Shown: positions 13,501 through 28,400 of the stretch, piece by piece
How the letters are laid out: every line of letters begins with the position of its first letter
Position numbering within the stretch: the first letter of the stretch is position 1
Source: Anodontia alba
Taxonomy: Eukaryota; Mollusca; Bivalvia; Lucinida; Lucinidae
Assembly: GCA_964016985.1 (NCBI GenBank)
Contig: OZ024826.1
Coordinates: 61,200,910-61,264,909, forward strand
Direction of reading: 5' to 3'
DNA length: 64,000 nt
Translations under genes and position numbers: made by a program
The notes under the pieces: model-generated
Told to the model about the DNA's origin: nothing
Databases searched by the model: none
The model's input: only the letters and a program-made list of their open reading frames with translations

Positions 13501-16402
13501 GGTTGATAAATAGCATGGGGTGCTGGTGATTTTACAAAGTTTCATAATGTGCTGGGTTCCTATGTAGCTTCAAAAGCAAACAGTAGACCAGTAGGAGCAG
13601 AAAGATTTGAGTAATTCTGGCAGAGGACCTCCTAAGGAACAATCCTATTAAGTTTGGTTGAAATCTGCCCAATAGTTACAGCGGAGATGTTGTTTGAATG
13701 TTTTCTATTTTTAGCTCTGGCAGCCATTTTGTGCAGTGGAGCAGAATGATCTGAGCAATTTTGGTAGAGGACAGCCCAAGGAACAATCCAATCAAGTTTG
13801 ACTGAAATCCACCCAGTGATTACAGAGGAGATATCATTTGAAGTTTATTCTATTTTTAGGTCTGGAGACCATTTTACGCAGAGGAGCAGATCAATTTGAG
13901 CAATTTTGATAGAGGACCTCCTAAGGAACAATCCTATCAAGTTTGGCTGAAATCCGTCCAGTGGTTATGGAGAAGACATTTTTTGAAGTTGTTTTTGTTT
14001 CTATTTTTAGCTCTAGTGTCCATTTTGTGCAGTGGAGCAAAACAATTTGAGCAATTTTGGGAGGGGACCTCCAAAGGAACAATCCTATCATGTTTGGTTA
14101 AAATCTGCCCAGTAGTTACAGAGGAGATGTTAATTGAAGTATTTTCTATTTTTAGCTCTGGCCGCCATTTGTGCAGCAGAGCAGAATGGTTTGAGCAAGG
14201 AACAATCCTATCAAGTTTGATTGAAATCCGCCCAGTAGTTACAGAGGATATGTCGTTTGAAGTACTTTCTATTTTTAGCTCAGGTGGCCATTTTGTGCAA
14301 CGGAGAGGACAATTTGAGCAATTTTGCTATAGGACTGCCAAAGGAACAATCCTACCAACTTTGGTTAAAACCTGCCCAGTAGTTACGGCAGAAATATCAC
14401 TTGCAGCAAATTGTGAACAACGGACGACAGACGCCGGACACAGGGCAATTAACATAGCTTATTCAGAGCACGTTGTGAACTGAGTGAGTGAGCCAGCAAG
14501 TGAAGAAAATATAGCAATTTTAATCACTTTTTAACCAAAAAGTAGGGACAGTAGAGCATTTTTATGAAACAGTGAGGATAAGATAGGAGAATATCTATAG
14601 GTAGGGGAAAAGTTGGAATAGAAAGAAAAGTAGGGCCAACTTGAAAGCCTGAAACAATGTACCTTGTTCCATACAATATGTTTTGGAAATCTTCTGACAA
14701 TTACACAGCTAGTCAATAAAACGCAAAACAGGATAGTGCAGCTATACACAAGCATTTCACTGTGAAGGAGGTGGGTAAAAGAGGATTTCAACTTTGCTTT
14801 CAGCTAAAACTACATTCACTGGAGCAAACTTTTCAACAACATCTATAAATTGCTTTAAAACATTGGGGAGCACATTCCAATTATGTTTTTCAGCTGAACA
14901 GAAAATTCCTAACAATACATCTCCAGATGATGCATTTTTCAACCAGACTATATACCGTATTCGACCTAATTACCGCACTGTGCGCTTAGGTTTTTTAAAA
15001 TTACTGGGAACACTCATTTGTAGTAAAATATGTATCTACCTACTAAGGATACACTATAAAAAAGATCAGAACAGGACTTATTTGATGATGATTATGTGAT
15101 TGTTTCTGATTTTTTTTATAAAGGCATATGTTGTGGGCACTCATTTGAATTGCATCGACAAGTCGATGCAATTCAGATGAGTACCTACAACATATGCTTT
15201 TAATAAGAAGTAAAGAAAAATTACACTGGCTGTAATCTGAAGACTTCGGAATTTCTTGACTGTGCGCTTATAGGGGTATGTGCGGTAATTAGATCGAATA
15301 TGGTAGATATTTTTCTTATTTCTCCATGAAAATATGTATTGTGGGTTCTCGTTAGAACCACGTTTGTGGAGAAATAAGAAAAATGGACTTTCTGGATACT
15401 CCTCTTATCTGGAGCTATATAACAGAACTGAAAATGTGAACTACAAACATCGACACACATACAGACGAGGACATGTGTTGCTCATGGAAGTTATTATATT
15501 ATTGGCATAAAATTTTCAGGCTAATGTAACTTCACAAACAAGCCAAAATGAATACATCTCCTAGGGAGATCACTCTGACTACAAAGTTACGATTTGCCTC
15601 TCTTCTCAAACTGATTATCCTCACAGGAAATAATTTGCTGTCACTGTGAGCAAATTCTTTCCTTTAAGAACAGTCTCCTTTGAGACAGGTTTCCAATTTC
15701 AGTGAACCAAATTCTATTCTGCTGGAGTGGGTCTCCCATGAAAAGGGAGCTAAAATGTTTTCAACTTAGAATTTGTTTCTCTTTAAGGTGTTTTCTTGAG
15801 TCACCTTAATAAAAATCAAATAAAAATACATTACAGTAAAAGCTGATCAAATCAATATGTCACTTTGATTCTTTGATTATGATATTTAAAAGCATAAATT
15901 TACTGCATAAACGGACATTACCTGTAGCTCACATGGTGCAGGATTTTCTGACTGTCATGTCTAAATTCTACAGTAGATATGGATCCTTATAAATATTAAA
16001 TGAAACCATAAAAGTGACAAGTCAATTTGGTCAATCTATATGCAGTTTCAATCACAATGAACAGGCATAATTATTATTCCAGCAATAAAAATTTCAAATT
16101 AAAAATTTTAAATTCACTACTACAAGAGCTAGAGCTATATATCACTGTACTAGGGATTAGAAGTTATCTTGTAAAGAAATGTTGCAAATGACAAAAAAAA
16201 CAACAAAAAAACTTCAACAGCATTATTTCATACTTCCATGCTTAATTATCTAAAACGTGTGCATGTGTGTGTGTGTGTGCGTGCATGTGTGTGTGTGTGT
16301 GTGTGTGTGTTTACAGGTGTACAGTAAGTAGTAAAGAGAACAGATTTTTTCATCTTGTTCTTACATATAACTAGCACTAAAAGCAGGATATAAAATCTCT
16401 GA

Positions 16403-16465
<63 letters not shown>

Positions 16466-19400
16466 ACACACACACACTGTAATGTGCATACAAAAGCACA
16501 TTCCGACAGAGAAGCATGCAAAAATCCAGTTACATGTATATGTATTCTACATCATACTATTTTTTCTCAAATAACCAACCTAAAGGCAAAACATCATTCT
16601 CAAATTTACAATACATAAAATTTACTGTGTGGAAACAAAATCTGAAAGGTACAATATTCACACACATACAGAGGAAGCAACACAAGCTTGGTTCTTGGTC
16701 TGCAGCAGTGCAAAGGGGTCGGCAAGCAAATGCAACATGTGCAGGTCTATAGGCTCCGAGTTCTAAATTAAAAAGGATCAATTATTAATTATATATATTG
16801 TTTTTTTTCATTTTGACTTTTACTGTTTCATTTGATTTTTGTTGTTTAGACAGTTTTGTACATTTACGTTTCCAGCTCAATAAAAGCTGATAACCATGTT
16901 ATCCTGAATATTTGGATATCTTAACCCACTGAAGACTGGAGACCACTAAACGGATAATTGGCAAACAGTGCAGACCCAGATCAGACGCCACAGAATGTGA
17001 TGTCTGATCAGGGGTACCACTGTTACCACATTTGTATTTGTTCTAGAATTTGAAAGTCCATGTGACTACCTGTTTATGTGTCTGCACACTGACAGATGAG
17101 TGACAAGCAATGTAGGGTCTAATCAGACCACACATTCTGCAGTGTCTGATCAGGAATATCTATCTGAATACTTAGATTAAGTATGGTAGTCCTGTTAAGA
17201 TTACCCAGTTATTGTTGCTGCTTTGAACCTACTAAAGAGCTTTAGATAAGAGTGGATATCCAATAAATATTTTTCTAATTTCTCATGAAAACATATGTTG
17301 TGGGTACTCATTAAAAGTGCCTCACTGAGGCACTTGTAATGAGTACCCATAATATATGTTTTCATGGAGAAATGAGAAAAATATCAATACCCTCAGATTG
17401 AAAAAAGCACCTAAACAAGAGCAACGCCAATAACTTAAATATGATATCTATATTTCCCACATTATTTTCAAAGAAAGTGTGGTACTGTCATTGCCTGAAT
17501 CCTTTCACTTGTTCATTACTCTATTTCTTCCAACAATGTCAGATGGATTTCAACCATCCACATCTGCTAGGTCCTGGACAGGGGTCAAAAGGTCAATCCT
17601 TGGCACTGATTTTTGTCTCTTTCTCTATCTCCTCCTACACTACTGAATGGACTAACCAAATTTGCTATATACCTTCATCATAAATTTGCTATATACCTTC
17701 ATCATAAATTTGCTATATACCTTCATCATAAATTTGCTATATACCTTCATCATGTTCCATTGTCATGCAACAGAACTGAGCTGGGGCGCATTTCATAAGA
17801 TTTCATGTGTGCCCAGTGAACACTTGGATCAGCCTGTGCATGCATGCAGTCTGATTAGTCTTCACAGGGCACTCTGTGGGTAGCCAAGGATCCAAAGCGT
17901 CTTCAAGTGGACAGCAAAAACTAATCAGACTGTGCAGATGTGCAGACTTATCTGAGTCTTTGCTGGATTAGTATGCAATCTCGTAGGAAATGCTATGCCC
18001 CGACTCAATTATGATTTTCATCCCTGACACCTGGAGTCTGGGACAGGGATCAAAATGTCAAATTTCAATACTGATTTTGTAATCAAGAACTCAGAGCCTA
18101 AAGGTCACTGCTATCAACTTACAACTGCATAGAGGGCCGTTTCTGTGTTAAACCTGCCCCTAAGTTCACCAAAATGTACTCCCTATAATAGTAGCAGAAA
18201 TCCTGTTGATTAATGCTGAAAAACTTCAAACACACAAACTGTATTGTTTATATTCTTTGAATTTAGTACACAGCATGTGATAGTTTTCTTACTGTCTCAG
18301 AAAATAGGGCTTCACAATTCTTCTTAATTGCTTTTTAACCCTTTCATCCCTGAGTTCATGAAATGGATCTCTGAATTTGGTCATATCCATTGTTGCAATT
18401 AGGGGTTTCAGTCAAAAATCAGTATCAGAATGGCAAACACATAGATCCTCTTGAGATGGCTTATTACAAGCTATCTCATCTGGATCTGCACTGTTTGCAA
18501 AGGTATCTGTACTGGTCTGCAGTAATGAAAGAGTTAATTTGCTTCTTAAGGAGAGAATTGGCATAAACTATCAAGTCCTATTTTCTGAGTACAACAAACG
18601 GAAAAATATTTGTCTGCTGACATTTTTATTTTAAATTTTTATTTATTTATTTTTATTTAATACTGTCATCAATGACAGACACTAGCAGGTTCAATGATCA
18701 GCAAGCCTTTAGTTCTCACTATAAGTAATAAGTAGATTACAAGTGAGGGCTGTTTCTTCTTCTTCTTGTTTTTGTTTTTTTTGTTGTTGTTTTTTTTCAG
18801 AAATTAAGGCCTGACAAGACAAGATTAGGAAAGAAATGTGAAACCTTATTTTCTGAGAAAATCCAAACAGTTCTTTGAAATAGTGTCTATTGACATTCAA
18901 ACTTAGCCAACTAAATTTGGTTTGTTTGGAGTTTAATGACCCAGCCAACACTATTTACTATTTAGGTCATGTTGAGCCTATCAGTTTACCAAACCACACT
19001 TTTCCTGGGCAGGCTTAGTCCCCTAAGTGCTTAACTAGTACTTATGCACATTCTTTCACTGGAAACTGACAACTGCCCTTCTTGAATCAGGTATTTCATG
19101 ATCACTCTCCACGAAAGAATGTTGCCAGACCCAGCAGGGACAGAACCTGTGACCTAATTTTCAGTTGGCCGGCTTAGCCAGCTAAAGGTTAAAATATAAA
19201 GGGTGATAAAAGGCTCTGAGTCATACAGTGATGAGATGAATTCCGCCTCCATCAGGATTTAAACCTTGTGATTCAGTCAGAAGCGCTAAATGCTCAGCCA
19301 CCTGGATATTTCAGGGAGGTAGCTGTTGTAGAGAGGTTAATATACAGTAAACTAGAAATGTATCCAAAGGACATGGATGCCCCCGCCTGAAAAACAAACG

Positions 19401-22400
19401 CAAATTGCTAACACCAGATGCAGATGGAGACAGACGCAAGGACAGAGACAGACGGAAGGACGGATAAGGGTAACACTACATGCTCTTTCCACCATTCTTT
19501 GAATGGCGGGGGTATAAAAAGCACTTTGGGAAATCAGAAAAATGTATGTTATAGGAAGGTGGCTGTTGTTGACAGGTAAACCTTAGTAGGAGTTCCACTG
19601 TATTTACAAATGTACACAAGACAAAAATAGAAAGGAGTCAAAAGGACACGGATGCCCTCGCCTGAAAAACTTAAATGCAAATCCCTAACGCCATCTCGGA
19701 CATGGATGGTTGATTGTGTTGGGGTTTAACGACACGTCAACCCTTGTGGGTCATTTTGTGTCGTCTCCCAGAGAAAGGGAGAAGAGTGATAGAAGAGATA
19801 GTCGAAGAGATGAAAGAGAGGAACAGGGAAGAAAGAGGAACAGGAATGAAAGTGAAGAAACAGAAGAAATAAAAACATTCCCCCTCTACCCTAACCTGCT
19901 ACAAGGATAGCAGGCCTTGCCCAACTGTAAGCCAATATCAGTTGGACGCCCCGGTGACATAAGATACACGACACCTTCGCACCACCCGACCACCCCCGTC
20001 GGACATGGATGGAGAAGGACAGATGGACAGACGGATAGGGGTGACACAATATGCCCTTTCCACCATTCTACGACTGGTGGGGCATAAAAATAGGTCTTTG
20101 AGGCACATGCTGAATGTAAAGGCCCAGATATTACAGATCATCCACAAAGTCTGACATGTGATACAGTATTGTTTTACTTGTTATAACTCAGGCATACTTT
20201 TATACAAGTGAAATGTTTCACAAACACTGCAACAATTTACCCTTTAGGAGAGAGCTCCATGGAGTAGCAGAAATATACTGAACCCAACAGCAGAACAAAA
20301 AGCTCACTAAAATCAATCAGAAAACAGGGTAAATCAAAACACAGAAAAAGAACTCAGCTAGGCAGAGAACTCAACCAGATAAAAGAGAATCAGTAGAATT
20401 TGGAAAGATTGTAAGCTTCAAGAAGTGTAGAATGCAAGCAAATGTAAGTAAAAGTTTAATATTCTGAAGGCAAAATCAAGGAAGATCACTCTGACTAGAA
20501 AGTATTTCCCTTCCATTTCAAAGTGGGCTTTGTTTGCTTATCTTATTCAGGTTTTACCTCCCTTTCAAATGGTTTTCCTTTACAAGGGGAGGCAAACATT
20601 CAGCCTAGAGTACTCTCTTTCTGAGGATAATTCAGTACCCTGAAACTCTGTCTGTTAACCCTTAAAAATTATTTCATGAATAATATGAAATTCAAACTAG
20701 TGACTCCAAGAACTGCAGTCAGAGGCACTGACTTTCTATATAAGGAGCCTGGTACTTCTAATGAGTACCCCCCACATATACTGTCATTGAGAAATAAGAA
20801 AAAAAATACACTAAAACCTCTTTATAACACGGTTCGTTATAACACGGTTTTGGATATAACACAGTTTAAAGATGGGTCCCAAAAATGTGTAGATTATATT
20901 GAAAAATGGCCATAAATGGTCATTTTTCAATATAATCTATACATTTTTCTTGGGTTATAACACGGTTGTTTAACTAACACGGTTTATGCTATGGACCCCA
21001 ACAATAGCGTTATAAAGAGGTTGTGGTGTATCACTAATTTTTGGCTGAAAAAGAAGCTTATCTTGTGCTATGAAGCATGTAGCTTTTGCATATGAAGCAG
21101 AAACCTGGCTGCCTAATTTGTGAAGCACGCTATTCTGGTGGCTTCATCCTTTCAAAACTGAGTTTCTAAATAGACTTTTCCATCTATGATTTAGGACTTG
21201 CTCACTGCTGCAAATACGGTTGTCAGTCAAAAAATCAAAAACAGTATGGTAAGCCATGTAGATCCTGATGAGATGGTTTGTTACTGGTAGTCTCATCTGG
21301 ATCTACACGGTTTGCTCAGGAATCTGTTCTTGTCTACAGGGCTGAAAGGTAAATTCATTAAGTACCAATCAGAACTGCAGCAGATGACATTTTGATTGGG
21401 GTTTTTATTATAATGTATTTTATTATAATGTATTTTATTTTTGGAGAAAATAAGGCTTGGTATTCATGTGAATTGTCTGCCTAGCATGAAATGTCACTTT
21501 CTTTTCTCAGAAAAGTAAAAAAAATAAATAAACTGTTATCTGCCACAATTTTATTTGGCACTTCAACCATATGTAGCCCTGTAGACCAACAAAGATGCTT
21601 TTGTAAACAGAGCAGATCCAGATGAGATGGTTCATAATGAGTAATCAATCAGGATCTACAGTGTTTGCCATTCTGTTCTTGATTTACATCTGTCACCATT
21701 TTGAAAGCAATAATGAGTCCAAATGCAGAGTAGAAGAGTCTTTTTCAGAAATGCAGGGTTGAAAGACTCATCATTACTGAAGTATTGCAGAAAAGTCTGA
21801 GTGACAAGCTGCAACAATGGTTTGAATGATCCTATCACACACTTGATCAGTTCAAACTGTGTTAAAGTTTTCCTTATACCACAGGTGAATTCAGTCTTTG
21901 TTACACTTGATGACAAAAAAGACAAACTGATAATTCATTACCTAAAATTACTTCCATATTCCTATTAACCATGTTTTCTAGCTCTTCCAGAAAATATTAC
22001 TGACATGCCACAGAAACATTTAGAAAAATTTAATGCAAATAAAAGCCTTTGGACACAAAGAATGAAAATCTGAGTCTCTGTGTTACTGAGACCTTTCATA
22101 TAACAGCAATGTAGTTTGCAAAGCTGAATATACCAGTTTTCACTTGAAAATTCAACTACTTTATAAAACTATCATGGTTACATTATATCATAATTAGCTT
22201 TCATTTTTCTCTATTTAAAAATAGTGACAAAAAGTACACTCATGCAATTTTTGTAATAATCATGACTCATTTTACGATAAAAAAAATCACATCTAAAAAC
22301 TTAAAATGTGAAAAATAAATGTACATGTATGACAGATATTTTTCTATCTAGTTCCTCCATGCATAAATAAGACTGAAAATGCCACAATACATGTATTATT

Positions 22401-25400
22401 ACAGACAATTATTAAAGTTGTCAGATTTTCTACAAATACCGGTATATGTGACAGTGTGTGAAGGCTTCCATACTGCTATCTAGAGACTTGAGAAGAGACG
22501 TGAGAAATGGTGATTCTGGGGCTCCAGATGAAGTTTTATTGGAAGGGGTGTGGGGAGAGGAAATGCTGTATATATAATGTAGTACTTTTCTTATTTCTCC
22601 TTGAATAAATCATTTGGGATTTTATTAAAAGCCATCAGACCTAAAGAAATCCAATGATACATGAAATTATATTTATCTTGTCAGAAGAGAATGGTCTTTA
22701 AGACATATCGGGATAGCAAAGAGGAACAGCCAACACAAATGCATGCTTTGATTACAGGATGGTGATTTGGTGTTTTACGTCCCTTTCAACAATTTTTAAG
22801 TCATATCAAGACAATGGAAGGGTAATAATGAAAGCCTCTGTGCTTCTAGCAGGATTCAAACCTAGGAACTTCTGATCTGGTCAGGAGCACTAACCACACA
22901 GACACTGAGACACTTCTGTTTTGATTACAGTTCAGACTGTTTGTTGATCTACTGTTGACTATGATTATGTCAGTGGCTACCAAAGGCGTGATCAGACAGA
23001 TATAACTCCAAATAGGCTGCTTTGTTCAACCAAAAAGTATGGATATTTATTTATTTCTCAATGAAAACATACTCTGTGATACTCATTAGAAAAGCCTCAG
23101 CAAGATGCTTTAAATGAGTACCAACAAAGTATATTTTCAAGCAGAAATTATAAGATGCTGTTTTCAACAAAAAAAAGCATAAATATTTTTCTTATTTCTG
23201 CATCAAAACCATACATTGTGGGTACTCATTAGAAGCGCCTCATCGAGGCACTTCTAATGAGTACCCACAATGCATGTTTTCCAGCAGAAAAAAGAGAACT
23301 ATTTACCAGATAATCCCCATTATCTGCAGCAATATATGGTGATGATGCACAGTCTGCTCCGGGCCTTTGCTATTTGCAAATTGTCCATAGACAATTTTCA
23401 CAGCTCAGTTTGTGGATTAATTAGAAGCTGAATTGTGTGTTTATCTGGAGCCCAGATCACCAAGTCAGTCTAGAAGTGACACAAAGTGAAAATAGTCAGA
23501 TAAGAGAACTAAAGAACAGAGAACATAAACAGGACAAACTATCAATACCTTGGATGTACATCATCCACACACCTGAAAATAATTGGTAGTAAGTTATACA
23601 TGGGGAAGCACTGCTAACATGTGCTCAAAATATTGCTGCTTCCACGACTAAGTCTGGTCATTACTCTTAGGCTACAGGGCATAATAAATCTGCAATCACA
23701 GCTACTCAAACTACAACTATAGCTCTAGAAAAGAGGAGTATCCATATACATGCCATTATTTTGCAAATTTCTCCATCAATTTGTTTGTGTAGAGGTTTTA
23801 CAGCCCAGTCAACTCCATGGAGTCATGTCAAGCGAGGTCAGTTTACCTAACCACACTTTTACTGGGCAGGCCTAGTCCTCTAAGCAGTTAACCAGTATTG
23901 TGCCTCGGTGGCTCAGTTGGATGCGCATCCGACTGGTGATCGGGAGGTTGCAGGTTCGACCCTGCCAGGTCGGCAACATTCTTTGGTGGAGCTATAATCA
24001 TGAAATATTTTCTACAGTTATTCTCTCCCTTCTGCTGATTCAAGAAGGGCAGTCATCAATTTCTGGCGAAAGAATTGTCACAGTATGGTTAACCGCTCAG
24101 AGGACTAAGCCTGCCAAGTAAAAGTGTAGTTAGGTAAACTGACTGCACTTGACATGACCCCATTGGGTTGACTGGGCCTTAAAACCTCAACACAAACAGT
24201 ATTGTGCACATTCTTTTGCCAAAAACTCACAAATTGCCCTTCTTGAATCAGTGGAAGGGAAAGAATGATAGTCAAAAATATTTCATGATCACTCTCCACG
24301 AAACAATGTTGCCAACTCGGCGGGGGTCGAACCCGCAACCACCTAATCTCCAGTCAGATGCGCATCCAAGTGAGCCACCGGGGCATTTCTCCATGAAAAC
24401 ATATGTTCTGATCTCTCATTAGAGGGGCCTTGCTTGTACAGAATACCCACAACATTAATGGAGAAAGAAGAAAAATATCAGTACTTCAGGGCTGAAAAGA
24501 AATGCCTTCTCTGGAGCTATGGCCATAGATTGACTTCTGATTTAAATCATAAAATAGAATAAAGAGTGAGAACCTTTGAGTATATAATGTTTAATCAAAT
24601 GTTTTATTCTCTCGCTTTATTTTAGACAAACCATAGGCAGTTAAATGGACTCATTCGAGGAGTCCAAATATTTAGGGCATATATATATATATTTAGTATG
24701 TGAGAAAGCTGAAGAGTGGTGATTCTCTACAAGCTTCCTCCAACAAGCTAACTAACTAAAGACGGATCAGCACCTGCTGATAATCTTATCATTTACTGAA
24801 ACTGGCATTCAATCCAAATGCCTCCCTGTCTCCCTCAAAACTGGTTAACATATTCCTGCAATTTCTTTGTCCATACTATTTCCATTTCATAGATAGCTTC
24901 TTATTACCTGACACCAGATATCTAGAAGCATCGGTTGGTTCCTATGTGCAGGCAAATACAGTCAACCCTCTTTATGGCGACACTTCAATACGATGACAAA
25001 ATTTGCAATAACAATAATTATTAGACTGGCACCAAACCTTCAAGAGGTGACAGTTAATCAGAAATTATGTAAGAACACTGTATTTAATAGTTCAAGAAAC
25101 ATATGTTTTGGATATTTGTTAGAATGATTCTATGAAGAAATAAAAATAAAACAAAGCCTTTCCTGCATATCATTCTTCTTATGATTTTGGTACTAGCAAA
25201 TTTATTTTAATGGCAATGTTGATCTTGGGGAACAAATGCTGTCATTGTAACAAAGGTTAACCGTAATACACAACTTCAGAAAATACTTTTTTTACCAAAT
25301 ATGCAATTGATCTATTTCTCTGTGAAAAACATGACATGTGTTCTCTGGGTTAACTAGGTAAAAAAATTTTTTGAAACCCTTATCTACAGCTATGAAGATA

Positions 25401-28400
25401 CTTAAGGGGGACTGACACACTTTTAAGGCAGACAACTCTTCAAAATTATTTTTTCTCCCTCCTGAAAAGAGGCATGGTAGCACAGAACTAAGTGCAATGG
25501 CATCCGCTGCTAGAAATATGGGGTTTGATCCGAAGATGGGTTGAGAAATTTTCTGGGTCCGAACCTGTTTTTTAGCATCATTGGCAGGGATGATGTTACA
25601 ACATTACAATGTCCTAAACATTGGAATGTTAAATGGAGTGACTATGTGAAGCACAAATCCCCTGAGCAGATTAAAGATCCCACTACCAAAACCTTAACTC
25701 TTGCCATGCTGAGTAAATTAAGATGCCACACCCACTTCTGTCAGCCAGTCAGATAACTTGATCCAAGTTGTTGATTTTGTTTGTGTTGAGGTTTTACGGC
25801 CCAATCAACCCAATGGGGTCATGTTGAGAGGGGTCAGTTTACCTAACCACAGGTTTACTGGGCAGGCTTAGTCCTCTAAGTGGTTAACTAGTATTGTGCA
25901 CGTTCTTTCACCAGAAACTGACAACTGCCCTTCTTGAATCAGCGGAAGGGGCAAGTTGTTGATACAAATTCACATACTTAATGACAAACAGTGCAGATAC
26001 AGATCAGTTGGCTTCTTCAGAAGCCAACTGATTTGGATCTACACTGTTTGTAAAGACAGGACATATACGGGTTTAGCAGGACAAGGGTTAATGGTCCATT
26101 CTGCTAAACTGGCTCCCTGTGAGTAACGGTCTATATGACTGACTGTAGTAATGGTAGTATACGTAGTCAGATATAAAGAAATGGTCTGGCTCTAATAGAA
26201 AAAAATTTGCTCCTCTTAGGAAGTAATTCTTTCCTTTAGTGCAGCTTCCTTTCCAAAAGGGGCCTGGTGCACAGCAAAACATTCAGGAAGTCACAAAACT
26301 TGTATCCCTTGTAAAAAATGGTAGAAAATTGATCAAGAGCATCTGGTTCCCTTAAGTGTCAGAGTTAAGCACTACTTACTCTACAGTTATCTTGGGTTTC
26401 TGTTTCATCCAGATATCCCCGGTGTCTATTGTTTCATCTTCTTCATCATCCTGTAATGTTATCACAACATAACCTCATTCATGTTTGCTATTTTATGTCC
26501 CTTTCAACATTATTTAGGTTATATCAAGACAATGGAAGGGTGATAATGAAAGGCTCTGTGAAGTGAAGTGCTGTATAGTCATGTGCTGAATTCTGCCTCC
26601 GACAGGATTCAAATCCGGGACCTCATGATCCTGTCAGGAGAGCTAACACCTGGACACCTCATAAACTCATTCAAGTTAACTTTTAAAATGCCATGCAAAA
26701 TCATAGCATGCAACAGTTATTTTTTATTAATGCATGCATTACTATTTTTCAAAGAAAACAAGGCTTGACAATTCATGTGAATCACCTGCTAGCATCTCTG
26801 AAAAATAATCCTAGAATGAGACTGTGATCTGTAGTAGATATGACCGGTGCTTTAAGGATTAACAGGAGTTTAATACATTTATATATACAGTATGCGAACA
26901 AAAGTATTTGATGTTATCATTTAAATTAATACATTTCCAGATTTTTTTTGTAAATATTATTATCGCAAAACCATGATAGCTCTCATCATTGAAATTTCAG
27001 AAAATATAAGACAACTGCTTTTCACAATAAACAATAGTTATATAAAATTTAAAATTTCATACTGTATATATACATTTATATATTATAATGTTATATAAAA
27101 TTTAAATCTTTTGTTGTTTTCTTATACCAACAATTTTATCATATATTCCTCACTAACTTTACCTTTAAACAAAACATATTGGCTTAACAACATTTGAAGC
27201 GCCAATCACAACTGCAGCAGACCATATTTTGATTTTTATCCCCATCCTTTTTAAAAAAAGCGATTGGAATATTGTTAAAGCCTCCATCCATATGTCCGTC
27301 CATAGGGATAAGTTAGTCCATCTATCCATTCGTCCGTCTGTCCATCATGCAATCTCCTAAACCACTGGGTGGAATTCTACCAAACTTGCTACATGACTTC
27401 CCCTCATGATAAGGGTGTGGGAGAGCAATATTATTTTTTTGTGAGTCCTTTCATTCATCGTCCATTCATTTGTCTGTCACACTATTTCCTCCTAAACCAC
27501 CAGGCGGAATTCAAACAAACTTGCTACATCACTTCCCCTTATCGTAGGGTTGTGTAGAGCAACATTTATTTTTTTGTGTGTCCATCTGTCCGTGTGTCTG
27601 TCCATTGTCCATCACCCTATCTCCTCCTAAACCACTGGGTCGAATTCAACCAAATTTGCTACATCACTTCCCCTTATGGTAGGGTAGTGTGAGAGCAACA
27701 TTATTTTTCTGTGTGTCCGTGTGTCTGTCCATCTGTCCCTCACCCTATCTCCTCCTAAACCACTGGCCGGAATTCAACCAAACTTGCAACATCACTTCCC
27801 CTCATGGTAAGGGTGTGCAAGAGCAACATTATTTTTCTGTGTGTCAGACGTTCGTCCATCTATCCATCACGCAATCTTCTCCTAAAATACTAGGCAGAAT
27901 CCAACCAAACTTGCTCCATCACTTCCCCTCATGGTAAGGGAGTGCGAGAGCAAAATTTCTTTTTGGTCGGTCCGTCCAGAGTCAGTCCATCTTCCATCAG
28001 GCTATCTCAAACACCGCATGAAATTTAGCCAAACTTGCTACACTACCTCCCCTCATGGTAATGGTGTGGAAGAGCAAGTACATCTGTCCGTCCATCATGC
28101 TATTAGCCACATTAAAAACGATCCTGGTGATTTGCAATGGCGTGCCATAGACTGCACATTCTAGTCTGTCACATATTTAATATTTAGCAGGCAATTCTCA
28201 TGAAATGTCGTGTCATATTTTCTTTGAAAAATAAAAAAAAAGATCAAACTTTGGTGAAGTTGATGTCGCACCTGCCCCCTGTGCAAAGTTCCGAAAAGAT
28301 TAGTATAAAATTGAATGAGGAGTTGTGCTCACGAGGTACCCACTGTCTATATATTAGAGTGAAAAAAGTTCACAATGTGGAAAAAAGGGAAAAAAATAAT

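Noticed and set aside
13896..14483. 195-codon plus-strand open frame
   Set aside because: It follows the 150-bp tandem-repeat period, has no domain, and similar phrases recur in each unit; non-coding repeat.
23900..23980. tRNA gene (Thr-like) on the plus strand
   Set aside because: A and B boxes and T-arm are good, but the acceptor stem does not pair, and the segment is the head of a 295-bp unit with a target duplication; similar heads occur in other copies. It is a SINE.
27369..28164. Chain of short open frames ([18 protein letters not shown]) as a repeat protein
   Set aside because: Frames are broken in every unit and match the 130-bp DNA repeat.
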